The translations under genes were made by a program, and so were the position numbers. Positions 33,578 to 45,520 of a DNA stretch of 64,000 nucleotides are shown here, in pieces. Location of the stretch: the NCBI GenBank assembly GCA_039720395.1, contig CM077823.1:31330371-31394370 (forward strand). The letters run 5' to 3'. This DNA is from Liquidambar formosana. Taxonomy: Eukaryota; Streptophyta; Magnoliopsida; Saxifragales; Altingiaceae. The number at the start of each line of letters is the position of its first letter. Within the stretch, counting starts at the first letter, position 1. A model generated the notes under the pieces. That model saw only the letters and a list, made by a program, of their open reading frames with translations, did not search any database and was not told the origin of the DNA.

Positions 33578-36202
33578 GAGCATCTCCAACAATGGTAGCA
33601 AATTTGAGGAAGCAAAGGACAATTTGCTACCTTAGGTGGCAATTTGCTACCTCCTCTAAAATAGGGAGCTCCAAGAGAGGTAGCAACCCTCAATATTTTA
33701 TTATTATTTCATATATTTTAATGTTTTAATACTTTAAACATTATTTTATATATTTTAAGACCGTTGAAACCAAAAAAAAAAAAAAGCGTGATTATTATTA
33801 AAATATATATTATTTTAATAATAAAAAATTATTTACTATTTTTATATTATTTTCAAAATAACGTGATTATTCTAAAAAATATTGTGATTAAAGATATAAC
33901 AAAACTATAAGAGACTAAAAAATAATAATGCAATTCATTAATAGCTAATGGGCTTAACAAAATAAGTAGTAACTAAAAAGAATACAAATAAAATAAATAA
34001 AAATACAGTAATAATAATACTAATAATACAAGTCTTCATTCATCATTAGCTGGTCTTCCAAGAATTTCCCTTTTAAGGCGTTGATAAAATTGTTGGAGAT
34101 GAGCAGCCATTTCACTTATATCTATCAACATTATTCTCTCATCTTCCCTGATTCGTTCAACTTGGTTCCTATCTCTATCCGCTTGAGCCTTTTCTCTTTC
34201 TATATCGAGCTTCTTTTCAATTAGCTCAATTTTTTATCTTTTTTTTTTTTTTGCATTAAACTGCTTTCTCTCTTCATTAGATTGCCTTAATTTTCTCCTC
34301 GTTATATTTATTTCGCCCTTTCTTCAATTCTTCAAATATATTCATAATAGGCAAATCTGAAATGTTGTTGTTCGTCATTTTTGCCTTTCATTTCTCATCC
34401 TTCCTTCCTGGTGGTCTTGCCAAACTTGGGGCGTCGTCTCCCTCAAGATTTATGGGAGTCCCTTATATAAATGGAGATGATATGACAAAAGAGGAATTTG
34501 AGGCTTTTATTTGCTCCTCAGTTTCTTTAATCTTTATTTGCTCTTGGGCCCATTTCAAGTGGTACCTCAATAGGTTCCAACAATGTAAATAGGCAAATTT
34601 CTTCTTATTGTTGTTGGTGGAGTATAATTCTTTTATCTGCTCAACCTATAAAAATAAAAAGCATAATTAAATACATTTAAAAAATAATAATCAATTAAAC
34701 AAATTAAAACTTATATATTTAAAATATTACCTTATCTTGCTGGTGACTACCATTAGTGGGTCTATTTTCAACTTGTGAATAAGCCCCACAAAAATGATTT
34801 TTTCACAATGCGGATTTCCCCCAACGTTGTTGAATTAACTTATTATCTTTGTCGGATGCAAATTCTTTGTACGTATGGAAATAATTCCACACTCATCCAA
34901 GGACTTCGGCTACTTTGCTCGTTTCCCACTACAAGGTCTGTAGAGACGTAGAGCCACGCTTCACAACCATCTTATCATCTTCTACGAAGAAGCTAATACT
35001 TCGTAGACGAGTAGTAGAGCTAGTGCCTTGGTGATTGGCGTAATGAGGGGATTGATCGAGCATCAAATTGTAATGGTTGATCAGTATATTGTGAGAATGA
35101 GGGTGGGTGATTTTCATGTTGGGTAGGATATTGACATGAGTGACTAGGGAATTGCGATGAGATTTGAAAATTCTCAGATTGTGTATTTAATTGGGGAATA
35201 TAAAAATCATCTCCATGGGGTTTTTGAGAATTCATGTTGAGAGTGGAAAAAAAAAATGTAGAACAATTTTGAAAAAGTTTACAAGAAGTGAGAAAATTAG
35301 AGTGAAAAAAACAAATGTAGAACAATCTTGAAAAAGTTCACAAGAAGTAAGAAAATTGGAGTAATAAATTTTTAGAAGAATTGAGTTGGGGATGGTTTGA
35401 TTGAAGGAATTGGTATGGTATTTATAGGGAAAAAAATACAATAAATATGAAAAAAATTTCAAACGGTAAAATTTTTACCGTTCATTCTGATGAAACAGAA
35501 CGGTTAAAAAAATAAAATAAAATAAGGAAAGGGAAATCATAACGGTAAAAAAATAATAATAATAATAAATAATGGAAGCAAATGGATGGCCTTGATGTGT
35601 TAAACATCTCCTAGATGATCCTAGCTATTTACGTTGCCCTTAGCCCACCAAACCTCTACTCCATCCCCTTCTTCACGTCTAAACCCTTCCTCCGCCATCA
35701 CTACTTCATGTCCAAACCCTCCCACGGCCATCACTCTCTCCCCCTTCTACTTTCTCCCACAGCCACGCCTTTAAACCCTCCCACTGCCTTTAGATCTACC
35801 CATCCCTATCTTCTCTCCTCCTCTTCTTTCTTCTCCTCCTACTCCACAAACCCTCAAATCCTCTCTTCTCTTTGCAATCCCCCTCCCACTCCCACTGCTG
35901 AAGTATACCTCCTCATCGCCTTCAAATCCTCTCTTCTCTCCCCGTTCCTTCTCTCTCCTCCTCCCACTCCTAATCCCACAAACCCTCAAAACCTCAAACC
36001 CTCAACCCCTTAACTCTAGCCTTCAATTTTTTATTCAATTATATGATTTGCTACCTTCTCTCTCCTCTTCCAGATTTGAAGAGAGAGAAAGTAGTAGCAA
36101 AAAAAATTATGTACTTTTGCGACCTCCTACTACCTTCGTTTGAGCTGGTTTTTGGAGGGAGAGGTAGCAAATCCAACTTTGCTACCTCTATTGGAGATGC
36201 TC
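33578..36202. mobile_element. PIF/Harbinger element carrying ORF1 but no transposase
   Basis: The terminal inverted repeats GAGCATCTCCAA(C/T)A and TTGGAGATGCTC are flanked by TAA at 33575-33577 and 36203-36205, the Harbinger signature. GGTAGCAAA repeats lie just inside both ends. The copy 2 promoter remnant shows the uninserted site (ACTATAAAAAGCAC near 17374). ORF1 (Myb-like) is on the minus strand. No DDE transposase is seen in 2.6 kb, so it is non-autonomous. The right part (35615-36010) is a pyrimidine-rich stretch with Pro/Ser-rich open frames. Confidence 0.85.
34036..35235 (-). pseudogene. Harbinger ORF1: Myb/SANT-like (NAM-associated) protein, frameshifted
   Basis: It starts at ATG 35235 (MNSQKPHGDDFYIPQ) with a Gln/Ser/Pro-rich N terminus. 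After a frameshift near 35040 come FVEDDKMV, a SANT-like trihelix region (WNYFHTYKEF, QQRWGKSALWKN, CGAYSQVENR, AYLHCWNLLRYHLKW, about 34930-34550), and a Lys/Glu-rich tail (LDIEREKAQADRDRNQVER) ending GRPANDE and a stop at 34036. In PIF/Pong elements this protein binds the element ends and partners with the transposase. Several stops and shifts make it non-functional. An unrelated host trihelix gene is unlikely given the terminal repeats around it. Confidence 0.75.
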
Positions 36203-36563
36203 TAAACAACACATATATGACGTGGCAAGTAGCAATATGGCATGAGCTTGGTTGACGAAAATACCTTCCAAACTATACAAAATAACCACAAGAGATTTAT
36301 CACTACATCATGTGGTGTCTATATAATGTTGTAAATATACTACTACATATAGCATCATTGCCTATTGTTAAATCATGACAAATTAACAAATTCTGCCAAA
36401 TCCCTACAAGGGTAAATCAGTATTTTCTTTGTTGGGGAAAATGGAAATGATAGGGTTTGGGACTTTGGGTTGATCACAGCAGGAAGAAGAAGCTGAGAGT
36501 GGAGAAAGTAGGTGACTAGGTGCCTTGAAGGACAAAAAGTAATTGATTTGATTAATATAATAA
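36203..36563 (+). promoter_or_regulatory. upstream region of MRS2 copy 3, distal part
   Basis: Colinear with 17375-18440 upstream of the copy 2 remnant (with deletions) and interrupted on its right by the LINE. The proximal part resumes at 39083. No TATA box could be assigned safely. Confidence 0.5.
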
Positions 36564-36733
36564 TTTTTTTTTTTTTATTGTGAGCAAAATTTATTAATAA
36601 GAAAGAAAATGGGGAACAAAGAAAGCAGAAGAAAAGTAAGTCTATCGTCTAGTCTTGGTAGCTTATAAATACCACAAAAAAGCTCACAAACAAGCATTAG
36701 ACTGCAAATCTATAGCGAGGCATCCCATTAGTC

Positions 36734-39082
36734 TTAGAAAATATTAGTAGCAAGAAAATCCGGCATAGATGACCACCAAGAAAAAGATTGGACTATAACA
36801 CCTTTATTAGCTAACTTGTCCGTTGAACAATTTCCATCTTGGTAAATATGAGAGTATTGATAAGTCATATGCCTTAGACGATGTAGACAATTAGACCAAA
36901 GAACTCGAAACGGGTATGGAACGGACGGATGGCCATTAGAAAGAAAATTTAGAATTAAAGATGAGTCACACTCAATCCATAACAAATGCTATCCTTTGTG
37001 CCAGGCTACATCCACTGCTTTAATAACGACCATCAAATCAGCTACAATAGATTAACTAACACCAAGGCTATAACAAAATGCTCCCAAGACGAACACACGA
37101 CAGTTACAAAAAAGAACACCATAACCTGCTAGACCCGAATTTCCTTTAGCAACCCCATCTATGTTAACTTTTATCCAAGAAGGCAAAGGTGCTTGCCAAA
37201 TGATTCTAATAAATTGCGGAAATTTTCGAGGTCTATCAAAAACAACCAAAGCATGCTAAGTACACAGATCTTGTAAGGAATTAAACATGCATCCCTTACC
37301 TACAAGAGAAGCCTCTTTACAACTACTTTTGATGAATCTTAGTGAAGCCCGAAGATTTGGGGTTATATTATTAAATCTAACCTCATTACATGCTATCCAA
37401 ATAACCCAACAAGCAGCACTCACAACGGCCATCCATAATTAGAAATTTGTGGACTAATGATGATCGAAACAAGAGCAAATCCTTCACTGATTGAACATTA
37501 GAAAAGGGGTAGCGAAAGACAATACAAAGCTAGGACCAAATCGAATTAGCAAATTCACAATCCCAAAACAAGTGAGAAATCATTTCAGCATTAGATGGAG
37601 ATTTGCAAAGAGAACAACATGAAACTGTGATCATACCACGAGAAATCAACTTATCATCAATAGGAAGTGCGTCATTAAATAATCTCCATAGCAACAATGA
37701 GCGACAGGGAGCAATGGTAGGAGACCAGATTGCCTTACCCCAAAATACAACTAGACGGTGATCATGAATGTGAGCATAAGCTAAATAAAGCCCAACTGAA
37801 CTTGATGATGAACCAATCCATATAAGCTGGTCCTCCTCATTATCGATAGAAATAGGAACACCCTGAATTCTATTGGAGAGCTCCGGATAAGTTAACATAA
37901 AATTAGAAGGAAGTGCCCAAGAGTCATTGCATATGAAAAAAGACATAGACACAGTCAGATGATGAAGCAAAGCTTGATCAATATTCAGTTCATCACATAC
38001 TGGTTGCCCAAGCCAATTATCTTTCCAAAAGTTCATACTCTCACCTTTACCAATTGACCATTGAGATGAAGCAACAACAAATGAAGCATTTTCTTAATGC
38101 CAATCCAAATTGAAGAACTCGTATAATAAGAAATAATATTATGATGAGCACAAAGAAAATGGTGACGAAGAAATTGAGCACCCTAAGATGGGCATGAAAT
38201 AAAAGTTCAAGCCAACTTCAACATTAAAGCATGATTAAGAGTCTTCAAAACACGCACACCAATCCCCCTTCATCTTTCAAAGCACAAGTACGAGACCAAG
38301 CAACAGTGATCAGTTTCCTCTAGTCAATATTACCAACCAAATGAAATTACGAATCCAAGTTTGAAGTTGATGAATAAGAGAAGATGACCAAAGATAAATG
38401 ATGAAACTATGTAGAAGCATACTATGAATAACATAGGTAACCAATTGGACTCGACCTGCCATGGACAAAAGAGATCGATCCCTTCCACCCCGTAAGTTTG
38501 GCTTTAATGCGATCAACAATATGTTGCAAATAAATACTGTGAGGCCGACCTTTAAATAATGGCACACCATGCAAGATGGGTAAATGGTAGCTTACCTTCT
38601 TTGAATCCCAATGAAGACAAAATAGCATCCTTCCTAAGTTCCTATGGGGATTGGATTCGGTGCTGAGTTGATAAAACTTAGCACCATGCCAAAGTAATCC
38701 ACACCCGTGAATGAGAGATTGGATGGCTTCAGATTGAAAGTTGAAAAAGTTATCCAATGAGGTCATTTCAATAGCACCCTTTCAACTTTTAATTCAAGTA
38801 CATCCAATCTCTCATTCAAGGGTGTGGATTACCTTGGCATGTATCAACGTACTCAGCACCGAATCCGATTCCCTTCCTATGAGAGCAACCTAGCTTGACC
38901 AAAAAATACAGCAGATTTTTCTTTACTAATTTGCTGACCAAGCCAGAGGCATCCTTATACATTTCTAAAAACTGAAGGAGATTAGAAAAATTATGCCAAG
39001 TCGCTTTACAAAAAATTAAGATACCATCTGCAAATAAAATATATATGAGTAGGTGCCATATATCCACGAGGGGAAGAAATAG
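36734..39082 (-). pseudogene. LINE ORF2 remnant (RT, zf-RVT, RNase H)
   Basis: From 39082 down, the RT palm reads ILFADGILIFCKAT, where the family has FADD: the second catalytic Asp is Gly. GVPLFKGRP, DRIKAKLTGWKG and AGRVQLVTYVIHSML follow (to about 38310). The longest frame (38036-37530, 168 residues) is the zinc-binding domain, with WKAIWSP-like and LLLWRLFNDALP blocks and CSLCKSPSNAEMISHLFWDC. RNase H follows (WIKVNIDGVAKGNSGLAGYG near 37170; DGNCSTDKLANKG near 36810). Stops and shifts separate the blocks. A small inverted duplication interrupts RT. Confidence 0.85.
38640..38875. repeat. inverted duplication (foldback) inside the LINE
   Basis: About 75 bp at 38645-38727 (GGATTCGGTGCTGAGTTGAT ... 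AATGAGAGATTGGA) recurs inverted at 38800-38872 (TCCAATCTCTCATTCAAGGG ... CAGCACCGAATCC), separated by about 70 bp. One arm is an extra inverted copy within the RT region. Confidence 0.85.
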
Positions 39083-39354
39083 GATTATTATTATTATTAT
39101 TATTATTATTATACAATCTATACAAAGAGAACTGGGGCTAGGAGCAGTTTGACAACAATTTTCCCAAGTCTGGCAACGGAACGATTCTATCTGGACAGGT
39201 TCCCTAATAAGATCCATTACTCCAAAACTGGAGTTGACCCAATACGCGTGTAGTGGTATCATCACCAGAGTGATATTAACCAAAAAAAAAAAGTACAAAA
39301 ATTGGCCATGAAGGCTTAAGCAGTGACACACAGAGAGAGAGAGACCAAATCACG
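39083..39354 (+). promoter_or_regulatory. proximal promoter and 5' leader of MRS2 copy 3
   Basis: Matches 18440-18690 (GGAGCAGTTTGACAACAATT; AAGATCCATTACTCC; AATTGGCCATGAA). It carries a (TTA)n microsatellite at 39085-39111 and an AG run at 39332-39342 just before the ATG. Confidence 0.5.
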
Positions 39355-42300
39355 ATGGGTCCTCTTATTCCCCCATCCTCGTCGGGTCACGCTCCGCGCA
39401 AAGACGACGCCGTCCCCACCCAACCCACCACCGATGTCGATGTCGACACCAGCACAGTGCTCCTGCAAGAAGGCCACAGGGGTTCGACAGTAGGCTCCTC
39501 CTCGACTATACGGGCCATGCCCGGGTGGTGGAGGCGGGGAAGTACGCGATCATGCGGCGGACGGGCTTGCCTGCGCGGGATCTACGGGTCTTGGAACCGT
39601 TCCTGTCATACCCGTCGAGAATTATGGGTCGGGAGAGGGCGATGGTGATCAATCTGGAGCACATCAAGGCCATCATCACCGCTCAAGAGGTGTTGCTTCT
39701 CAATTCGAAGGACCCCTCTGTCGTTCCTTTTGTCGAGGAGATTCACCGCCGTATCTTGCGTTTTCAGCGCCCCACCAAAGCCCAGGTTCTACATACATAC
39801 GTAGATAAGAATAGAGATGGAGATATAGGTTTTTTTTTTTCTTTTTCAAAAGTAAAAAAGGGTAATAGGTGACCAGTGTAGCCTCCCTACCTAGGCGTGG
39901 CCACACATGCAACTTGCCCAGATTGTTTTCAAAATTTAAGATCACAAATGAGGTGGGCATTTTGGTATTAGATAGATCTTTTTCAAATCATTATTCAAAT
40001 TTAAATTTGTAAGTTGTTAAATTGTCATATTATTTGAAATGTTCAATTTAAAATAATAAAAATAATAAAAAATAATAAGATAAGTAGCATTTCGGAAACA
40101 CGATATATAGTAAGTAGCATCTACCCAGTAGAACCCAATAATGAGAGAAGCCTAGACGGGCTTGTGAAGTTCTATATATATATATTTTTTTTGGGGGGGG
40201 GGGGGGGGGGGATATATATGAATGGGTTTAGGATTTTCAACAGCTGAAGGAGACGGAGGAGGAAGGCAAGGTGGACGGGAAACAAGGTCCTGAGCATCGA
40301 AAGGGAATATTGAAGGCTCTCCCCTTCGAGTTTGAGGTGTTGGAGGCGTGCCTTCAGGCTGCTTGCAGTTGCTTGGACAATGAAGTATGTTTCTACCACA
40401 CCTCATAAAGAAAACAACGATAGGAGTAGTAGCTGCCTTTTTTCTTTTTCTTTTTTTTTTAGTTTAATTATTATAATTTTCAATGTTTTTCTCTTCCTAA
40501 ATAAATTCAAAACAGGCAACGATACTGAAGCAAGAAGCTCATCCAGCCTTAGATAGGCTAACTTCAAAGGTCACTTACTCTCAATTTGGAACTCGTTCGT
40601 CAAATTATAAGCCAGTTTGGTTGCAATTACTGGACGGGTTGAAAAGGTCACTCCTCTCAATTTTTGTGTCCTACCATTCTTTCTTTTTCTTTTCTTCTGT
40701 TTTTCCTTTTTTTTTTTTTTTTTCTTTTTTATTTAACACATCTAAAAGAAAAATACCTGAAGAGCTTAATTTTTTTTTTTTCACACAAATATGTTGGCTC
40801 AACTGGGATGATAATTGATGTGGTAGTAGACTAGTAGACATGGCGCACTACTATAAACTTTATATAGTTGTTACATGATTAGCCAACACACCAATTAGGC
40901 AAGTCAACATGAGCAAATAAATTGGGCAACGTAGCATTTCTCCATCAAAAAAATTATCAAAACTGACCCATATAGAAAGTCTTTCAGAAATATTTTTTTT
41001 TAAAAAGAATACTCCTTCAATTCCTATTTTATTGGCCTAGCTCCTTTCTTTTTTGGGATATTTCAAAATTATTGTCACATTCCAAAAAGTCAAAGACTCT
41101 TTCTATTTCATTTCCTAAAATACCCTTAAAAGGGTATTCTCTTTTTCTAATGTTTTGTACACTTGAGGGCAAAATTAGAATGTAAAATATACAAAGTGAT
41201 GTGAATGCATTGAATAGGGTTATCTAAATAAGCGTGTTTTTTCAAAAGGAACGGTTAATTATGAACATAGGGAGTAATCAATTTAATTCAATGATTTTAG
41301 TCATTCAATTAATCCAATTTTTAGTCAAATTGTTTGAACTACAATGAGAATATGACAATATCTTTAGAAAGAAAATTAGTTTCAATCAAATGCATGGCCA
41401 AAACAATATGACAGACCTGATCTTTTTTAGGACAAGACACGTACACTCAGAATAAAGGACTTACTCCAATAATACGCTAGCTCTACCACCACTTTTACCA
41501 TTTCCTTGCAACTGTCCAATCTGTATGATGCTATAGTGGCCTATTCTTACATAAAAAGCATGGTGAGGGCATAATAAAAATAAAACAGAAAAAGAGGTAA
41601 AAGTCTCCATTTCCCCCCTCCCTTTCCTCATGTGCCCTCTTAATAATTTTGAAATTGTGTTCCTCTTCGATTCTCTCTGATTAATGGTGGTGCGCGCACA
41701 TGCATGTTGGTCTCTAGGTAAGGGATGAAATAGAACACCTGCTAGATGATGATGGAGATATGGCTGAGATGTATTTGACGGCTAAGATGGCTCAACGACA
41801 CTACGAAACTTCTTCTGTACGTTCAGATGGCATGGATGATGGAGTTTTTCAACCAGAAATGGATGACTGCAGGCACTTAATATCCTCAATCATGCCTTTT
41901 TCCCCCCATTTTAATTTTACTATCTAGCTGTAGCGCCTAAAATTTTGCCGTTGTAATGTGCTAGGATTCTTGCTTCATCGGAAGCAGCTAATGGGGGTTC
42001 CACTAATTATGAAGACACTATTGAAAATATAGATAATCCACAGGAAATTTCATTTGGCGCCGTGCTTAATACAATTAGCAAAGACAACTGTGGAACCCAT
42101 CCTAGCAAGCGCCACATTGACGACGTGCAGGAGCTTGAAATGCTTTTGGAGGCTTACTTCGTGCAAATCGATGGTATACATGAACAAACTATCCACAGTA
42201 CGCAACTCAACCTTGCCATTCTCATTCTTCAATTCTGCTTTGTGTTTTGTTAATAATTTGTGCTAGTAATTTTCAACAATTCATTAATTCTCAAGAATTC

Positions 42301-43099
42301 GAAAAGCGGAAAAAGAGAAACCTCTTAAAACCCTACTTCTAAGAAATAAGCCTACGAAACAGGAAACTAACCTAAAATGGAAAATCATAATTTTGCCGAA
42401 AACAACATATGACATAGTCAAAGGTAATGAGTATCACTTGTCTCGACATTTCTAATTGACCCACCAAATTTCATGCAATTTTGTCGATCTGCATCGCTTT
42501 TCTATACATTCCTCTCCAATCTTCTGCATGAAATTGTTTGGAATGTTTTTTGGAGTTGGAGGATGAGGTTCTAGTGCAAGAAGGACACCATACATGGTGA
42601 GGTTCCAATCACTAAGGGCCAACCAGCCAAAGACTCTACAATCTCCAACACAATTTTTACATGAGTTCTATGAAAATGCAACACCAAAAAGCATTCATTG
42701 TAATCCTGTTATGGGTTTCAAGAACTGATGTTATAGTTTATATTTCATTAATAGTTTGTTCACATTTTCTGTTTTGGTGACGCTTTTTCTTTCTTTTTTT
42801 GTAATTAGCTGAAGGAGTACGTCGACGACACAGAGGACTACATCAACATAATGTTGGATGACAAACAGAACCAACTCTTGCGAATGGGGATCACGTTGTC
42901 AACAGCAAACGTAGTGTTCTTGCTTTATATTATTGTTGTTGGCGTTATGGGGATGAATATCAATATCCCGCTGTGGAATGAAGATGACAGTAGAGGGACG
43001 CCAAAGTTCCTATGGACTGCTGGTGGTGGCATCGCCGCAACCATTGTTTTATATATCTTGGTTATTGCCTGGTACAAGCAAAAGCGTCTCTTATGGTGA
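39355..43099 (+). pseudogene. MRS2-3: MRS2-3-like Mg2+ transporter, copy 3: six exons with several frameshifts
   Basis: Exon 1 is 39355-39785 (MGPLIPPSS; RRTGLPARDLRVLEPFLSYP; NLEHIKAIITAQEVLLLNSK). Exon 2 is 40244-40384 (LPFEFEVLEACLQAACSCLD), exon 3 40516-40646, exon 4 41718-41872 (VRDEIEHLLDDDGDMAEMYL), exon 5 41965-42197 (ELEMLLEAYFVQIDG) and exon 6 42809-43099 (LKEYVDDTEDYINIMLDD, GMN filter intact, stop after KRLLW). The exon order matches plant MRS2-3, whose N-terminal domain and two C-terminal helices form a pentameric Mg2+ channel. Breaks relative to copy 4 or the family are +2 near 39480 in exon 1, one or two extra bases in exon 3 (about 40575 and 40612), and +1 near 42176 in exon 5. 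Exon 6 is more diverged from the other copies. It is probably not functional. Confidence 0.85.
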
Positions 43100-43390
43100 C
43101 TAAGCGCTCTGGGAGAACTGATAAACTATTATGATCATGCCCAAGTATAGTTATCACAATTGGTTACCTCCTTTTATCCTTTTTACTAGCTTATCCCAAA
43201 AAAAAATTAAAAAAATTAAAAAAAAAAAGGTGAGGAAGAAGAAGAAGAAGAAAAGAAAAAAGAAGCTCAAATTGTCTACTTTTAAGAGAGCCTGTTATAT
43301 ACTCGTTTAATGAGTGTTGCGTGTTTATGTTTGGGCTTATATTTTGTGTTCTACACTAAAAACGAGTTTGCATACATTTTCAATGTTGTA
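43100..43390 (+). repeat. 3' UTR/flank of copy 3, first copy of a direct repeat
   Basis: This block (ACTAAGCGCTCTGGGAGAAC ... ACATTTTCAATGTT) recurs at 44094-44342 with a few changes. A variable A-rich/GAA segment lies inside it (43197-43262). Confidence 0.85.
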
Positions 43391-44093
43391 AATGTAAGAA
43401 TTAATGGTGGATGACTACTACTTTCTTCATTTCACTGGTTTCAATTGTTAAGGGAACTAAGCCTTACATTTGGCTTTTCCCACTTTAAGAGTCTCAGCAT
43501 ATTAAGCCTATAAAAGGAAACTTTTGATGCATGAATAAGACACGGATGAAAAGTTTTTCTCTATTCAATTTTCATTGTCTTAAATTCTTATCCTCTTTTA
43601 TTTCACAACACGTTATTAGCACGAATTGCTCAAGGATTTTGTGAGCAATATCATACTATTGCCATTTCCTTTCTTAACCAATTTGGTTGTGGTGAGTTAC
43701 ATACATATATATTCATCTTCTATACTTACCATGTTTTTATAGTAAATCATTTATTTTGATCACTATTAACATACTGATTTCATAGTGATAAATTTTATTT
43801 AACAAGGTTGGTTTTTGCATCCACGTTACTAATCTAACGTAAAAATTATATTTGCATTAATATTTATTGCTAGTTATAAGTTTTGCTTATTGTTAATTTT
43901 TCAATTTAAATTCTATATCTCGAATGGAGGAATGTCCATCTTCTCTTCCTGAAGCAAGAGAAGATTTAAAAATAAAATCTGAAGTTTTATAATTAAAAAG
44001 TAAAAAGGGTAACGATTCATCTTCTCTTCCTGAAGTAAGAGAAAGATCTGAAAACCTGAAGTTTTCTATAAGAAAAATTATTATTCATTGAAA
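43391..44093. mobile_element. LTR-retrotransposon-like fragment between the repeats
   Basis: It contains TTTCACAACACGTTATTAGCACGA (43602-43625), a sequence typical of the LTR/primer-site border in one plant copia group, downstream of an LTR-like leader (CCTATAAAAGGAAAC near 43507). A repeated CATCTTCTCTTCCTGAAG motif occurs at 43938 and 44017. No protein domain. Limits uncertain. Confidence 0.45.
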
Positions 44094-44342
44094 CTGACTA
44101 AGCGCTTTGAGAGAACTGAGGAACTATTATGATGATGCCCAAGTAGAGTTTTCATGATTGGGTACCTCCTTTTATCCTTTTTATTAGCTTATCCGAAAAA
44201 TAAATAAATAAATAGAAGAAGCTCAGATTGTCTATTTCTAAGAGAGCCTGTTATATACTCGTTTAATGAGTGTTGCGTGTTTATGTTTGGGCGTATATTT
44301 TGTATTCTACACTAGAACGAGTTTGTATACATTTTCAATGTT
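44094..44342 (+). repeat. second copy of the copy 3 3'-flank direct repeat
   Basis: It starts right at the MRS2 stop-codon context (GACTAAGCGCTTTGAGAGAACTG) and ends at TTTTCAATGTTA. It lacks most of the GAA tract of the first copy. Confidence 0.85.
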
Positions 44343-44423
44343 AGATTTTTGTTGTATTTTCTTGTTACTTTGCATGCTTTAATCGCAATCAGTTAATCAT
44401 GTTGCGATTCAGTTTGGAAACTT

Positions 44424-44731
44424 CGGGTCCGTTTGGTGTCCAATTCAAAATTAAACAACTTAACAAATGTTATATATATGGTATCAAATACATAAATCTT
44501 TCACCTTTAAATGGACGAATTCAAGGAAATGACGATTATCATCATAAATAAGAATGAAAATTCAAAATAATGGCATTTCATGAATTTATAAGAATTGATC
44601 CTATAACATCAACTATAGTAATGACTTCAACATTTTTAAATGTTCTACTTCAAGGCAATAAGTTTTTTGCTTTCGAAACTACATGAATTGTTGAATAGTT
44701 TAATTTTGAATTGGACACCTAAACAAGCTCT
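44424..44731. mobile_element. MITE with ~30 bp terminal inverted repeats
   Basis: GTGTCCAATTCAAAATTAAAC near the left end is inverted at the right as GTTTAATTTTGAATTGGACAC; the outer bases (GGGTCCGTTTGGT / GAGCTTGTTTAGGT) are diverged. About 305 bp, AT-rich. Target duplication not evident. Confidence 0.75.
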
Positions 44732-44826
44732 TACCCTTTTCTTTTATTCAAATCAACCAAATGCATACACCTCTACATTGTTGTGCAAGATGCTTAACCT
44801 TGCGCATGCTTGAAAAGCAGGTCAAT

Positions 44827-45000
44827 TAATGACACCAACCCTTCTGGTCTAGTTGGTACCTTTCCATCTCTTATGAGATGGAAATCATATCTAACGTTAG
44901 TTGACTAATTATTGACACCAACCCTCCTGGTCTAAGTGGTACCTTTCATCTCTTATGAGATGGAAATCATATCTAACATTAGTTGACTAATTACATAACG
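44827..45000. repeat. tandem duplication, two units of ~87 bp
   Basis: Two adjacent near-identical units contain GACACCAACCCTYCTGGTCT, GGTACCTTTCCATCTCTTATG and GTTAGTTGACTAATTA. The CATCTCTTATGAGATG core is itself palindromic. Confidence 0.9.
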
Positions 45001-45520
45001 AAGGATGAAATTATGCCCATTATCGAGTCATTTTTGTCCTATATGATGAGTCAATCATATGCAACAATTTTCCGTCAATAAAAATAAATCAAATGGCTTA
45101 CTACCGGGGTAATGAAAGTATGTAAATTTTTCCAAACATGAGAGGGTTAGATTGGGTGTTTGAAAATAAAACAATGAGCTGTAAAATGTATTTAAGCTGA
45201 GGGAATGAAATTGTAATTTCCCTTCGAAAATTTTGCAAACGTCACATAGCATGAGGAATATACCAACAGCCTCCCCATGTAACGTCCAAAACCTACTACC
45301 ATCAAAACATGAACCAAACCATTACCCGCCGACCGATCCTTCCAGGGGCCATCATCAGCTCTTTAAAATATATTGAAGTTGAGGCGTGGGTGGCGCCTGC
45401 GTAATTGATGCTGCTGAATTTTTTATTGTCGTTTTAAGGTTGACTTTCGCATGTATTAGGCATTAAACGCAATGGATCCAGTGCTAGTTAGCAGTGACGA
45501 CAGAGACACACATCAAACAC
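45001..45520 (+). promoter_or_regulatory. upstream region of MRS2 copy 4
   Basis: It lies between the tandem repeat and the copy 4 start. It does not resemble the shared upstream DNA of copies 2 and 3. No TATA box is assigned. It becomes GC-richer from about 45260. Confidence 0.35.

Larger units (their letters stand above)
36564..39082 (-). mobile_element. L1-type LINE, 5'-truncated, inserted in the MRS2 copy 3 promoter
   Basis: On the minus strand it runs from a truncated reverse transcriptase (39082) to a poly(A) tail, seen as a T run at 36564-36575. The copy 2 promoter remnant is continuous here (GATTAATATAAT, then ATTATTATTATTATAC), giving the empty site. The AT-rich microsatellite target hides any target duplication. 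The order reverse transcriptase, zinc-binding domain, RNase H is typical of plant L1/LINE ORF2. Confidence 0.88.

Noticed and set aside
35615..36013. Long Pro/Ser-rich open frame
   Set aside because: It lies inside the Harbinger element in a CT-rich stretch with open frames on both strands; composition alone explains it.
39355..39648. Uninterrupted 97-residue frame from the copy 3 start codon
   Set aside because: After about 40 codons it leaves the MRS2 frame (a +2 shift); the Arg/Gly/Ser-rich continuation is an out-of-frame reading of exon 1.
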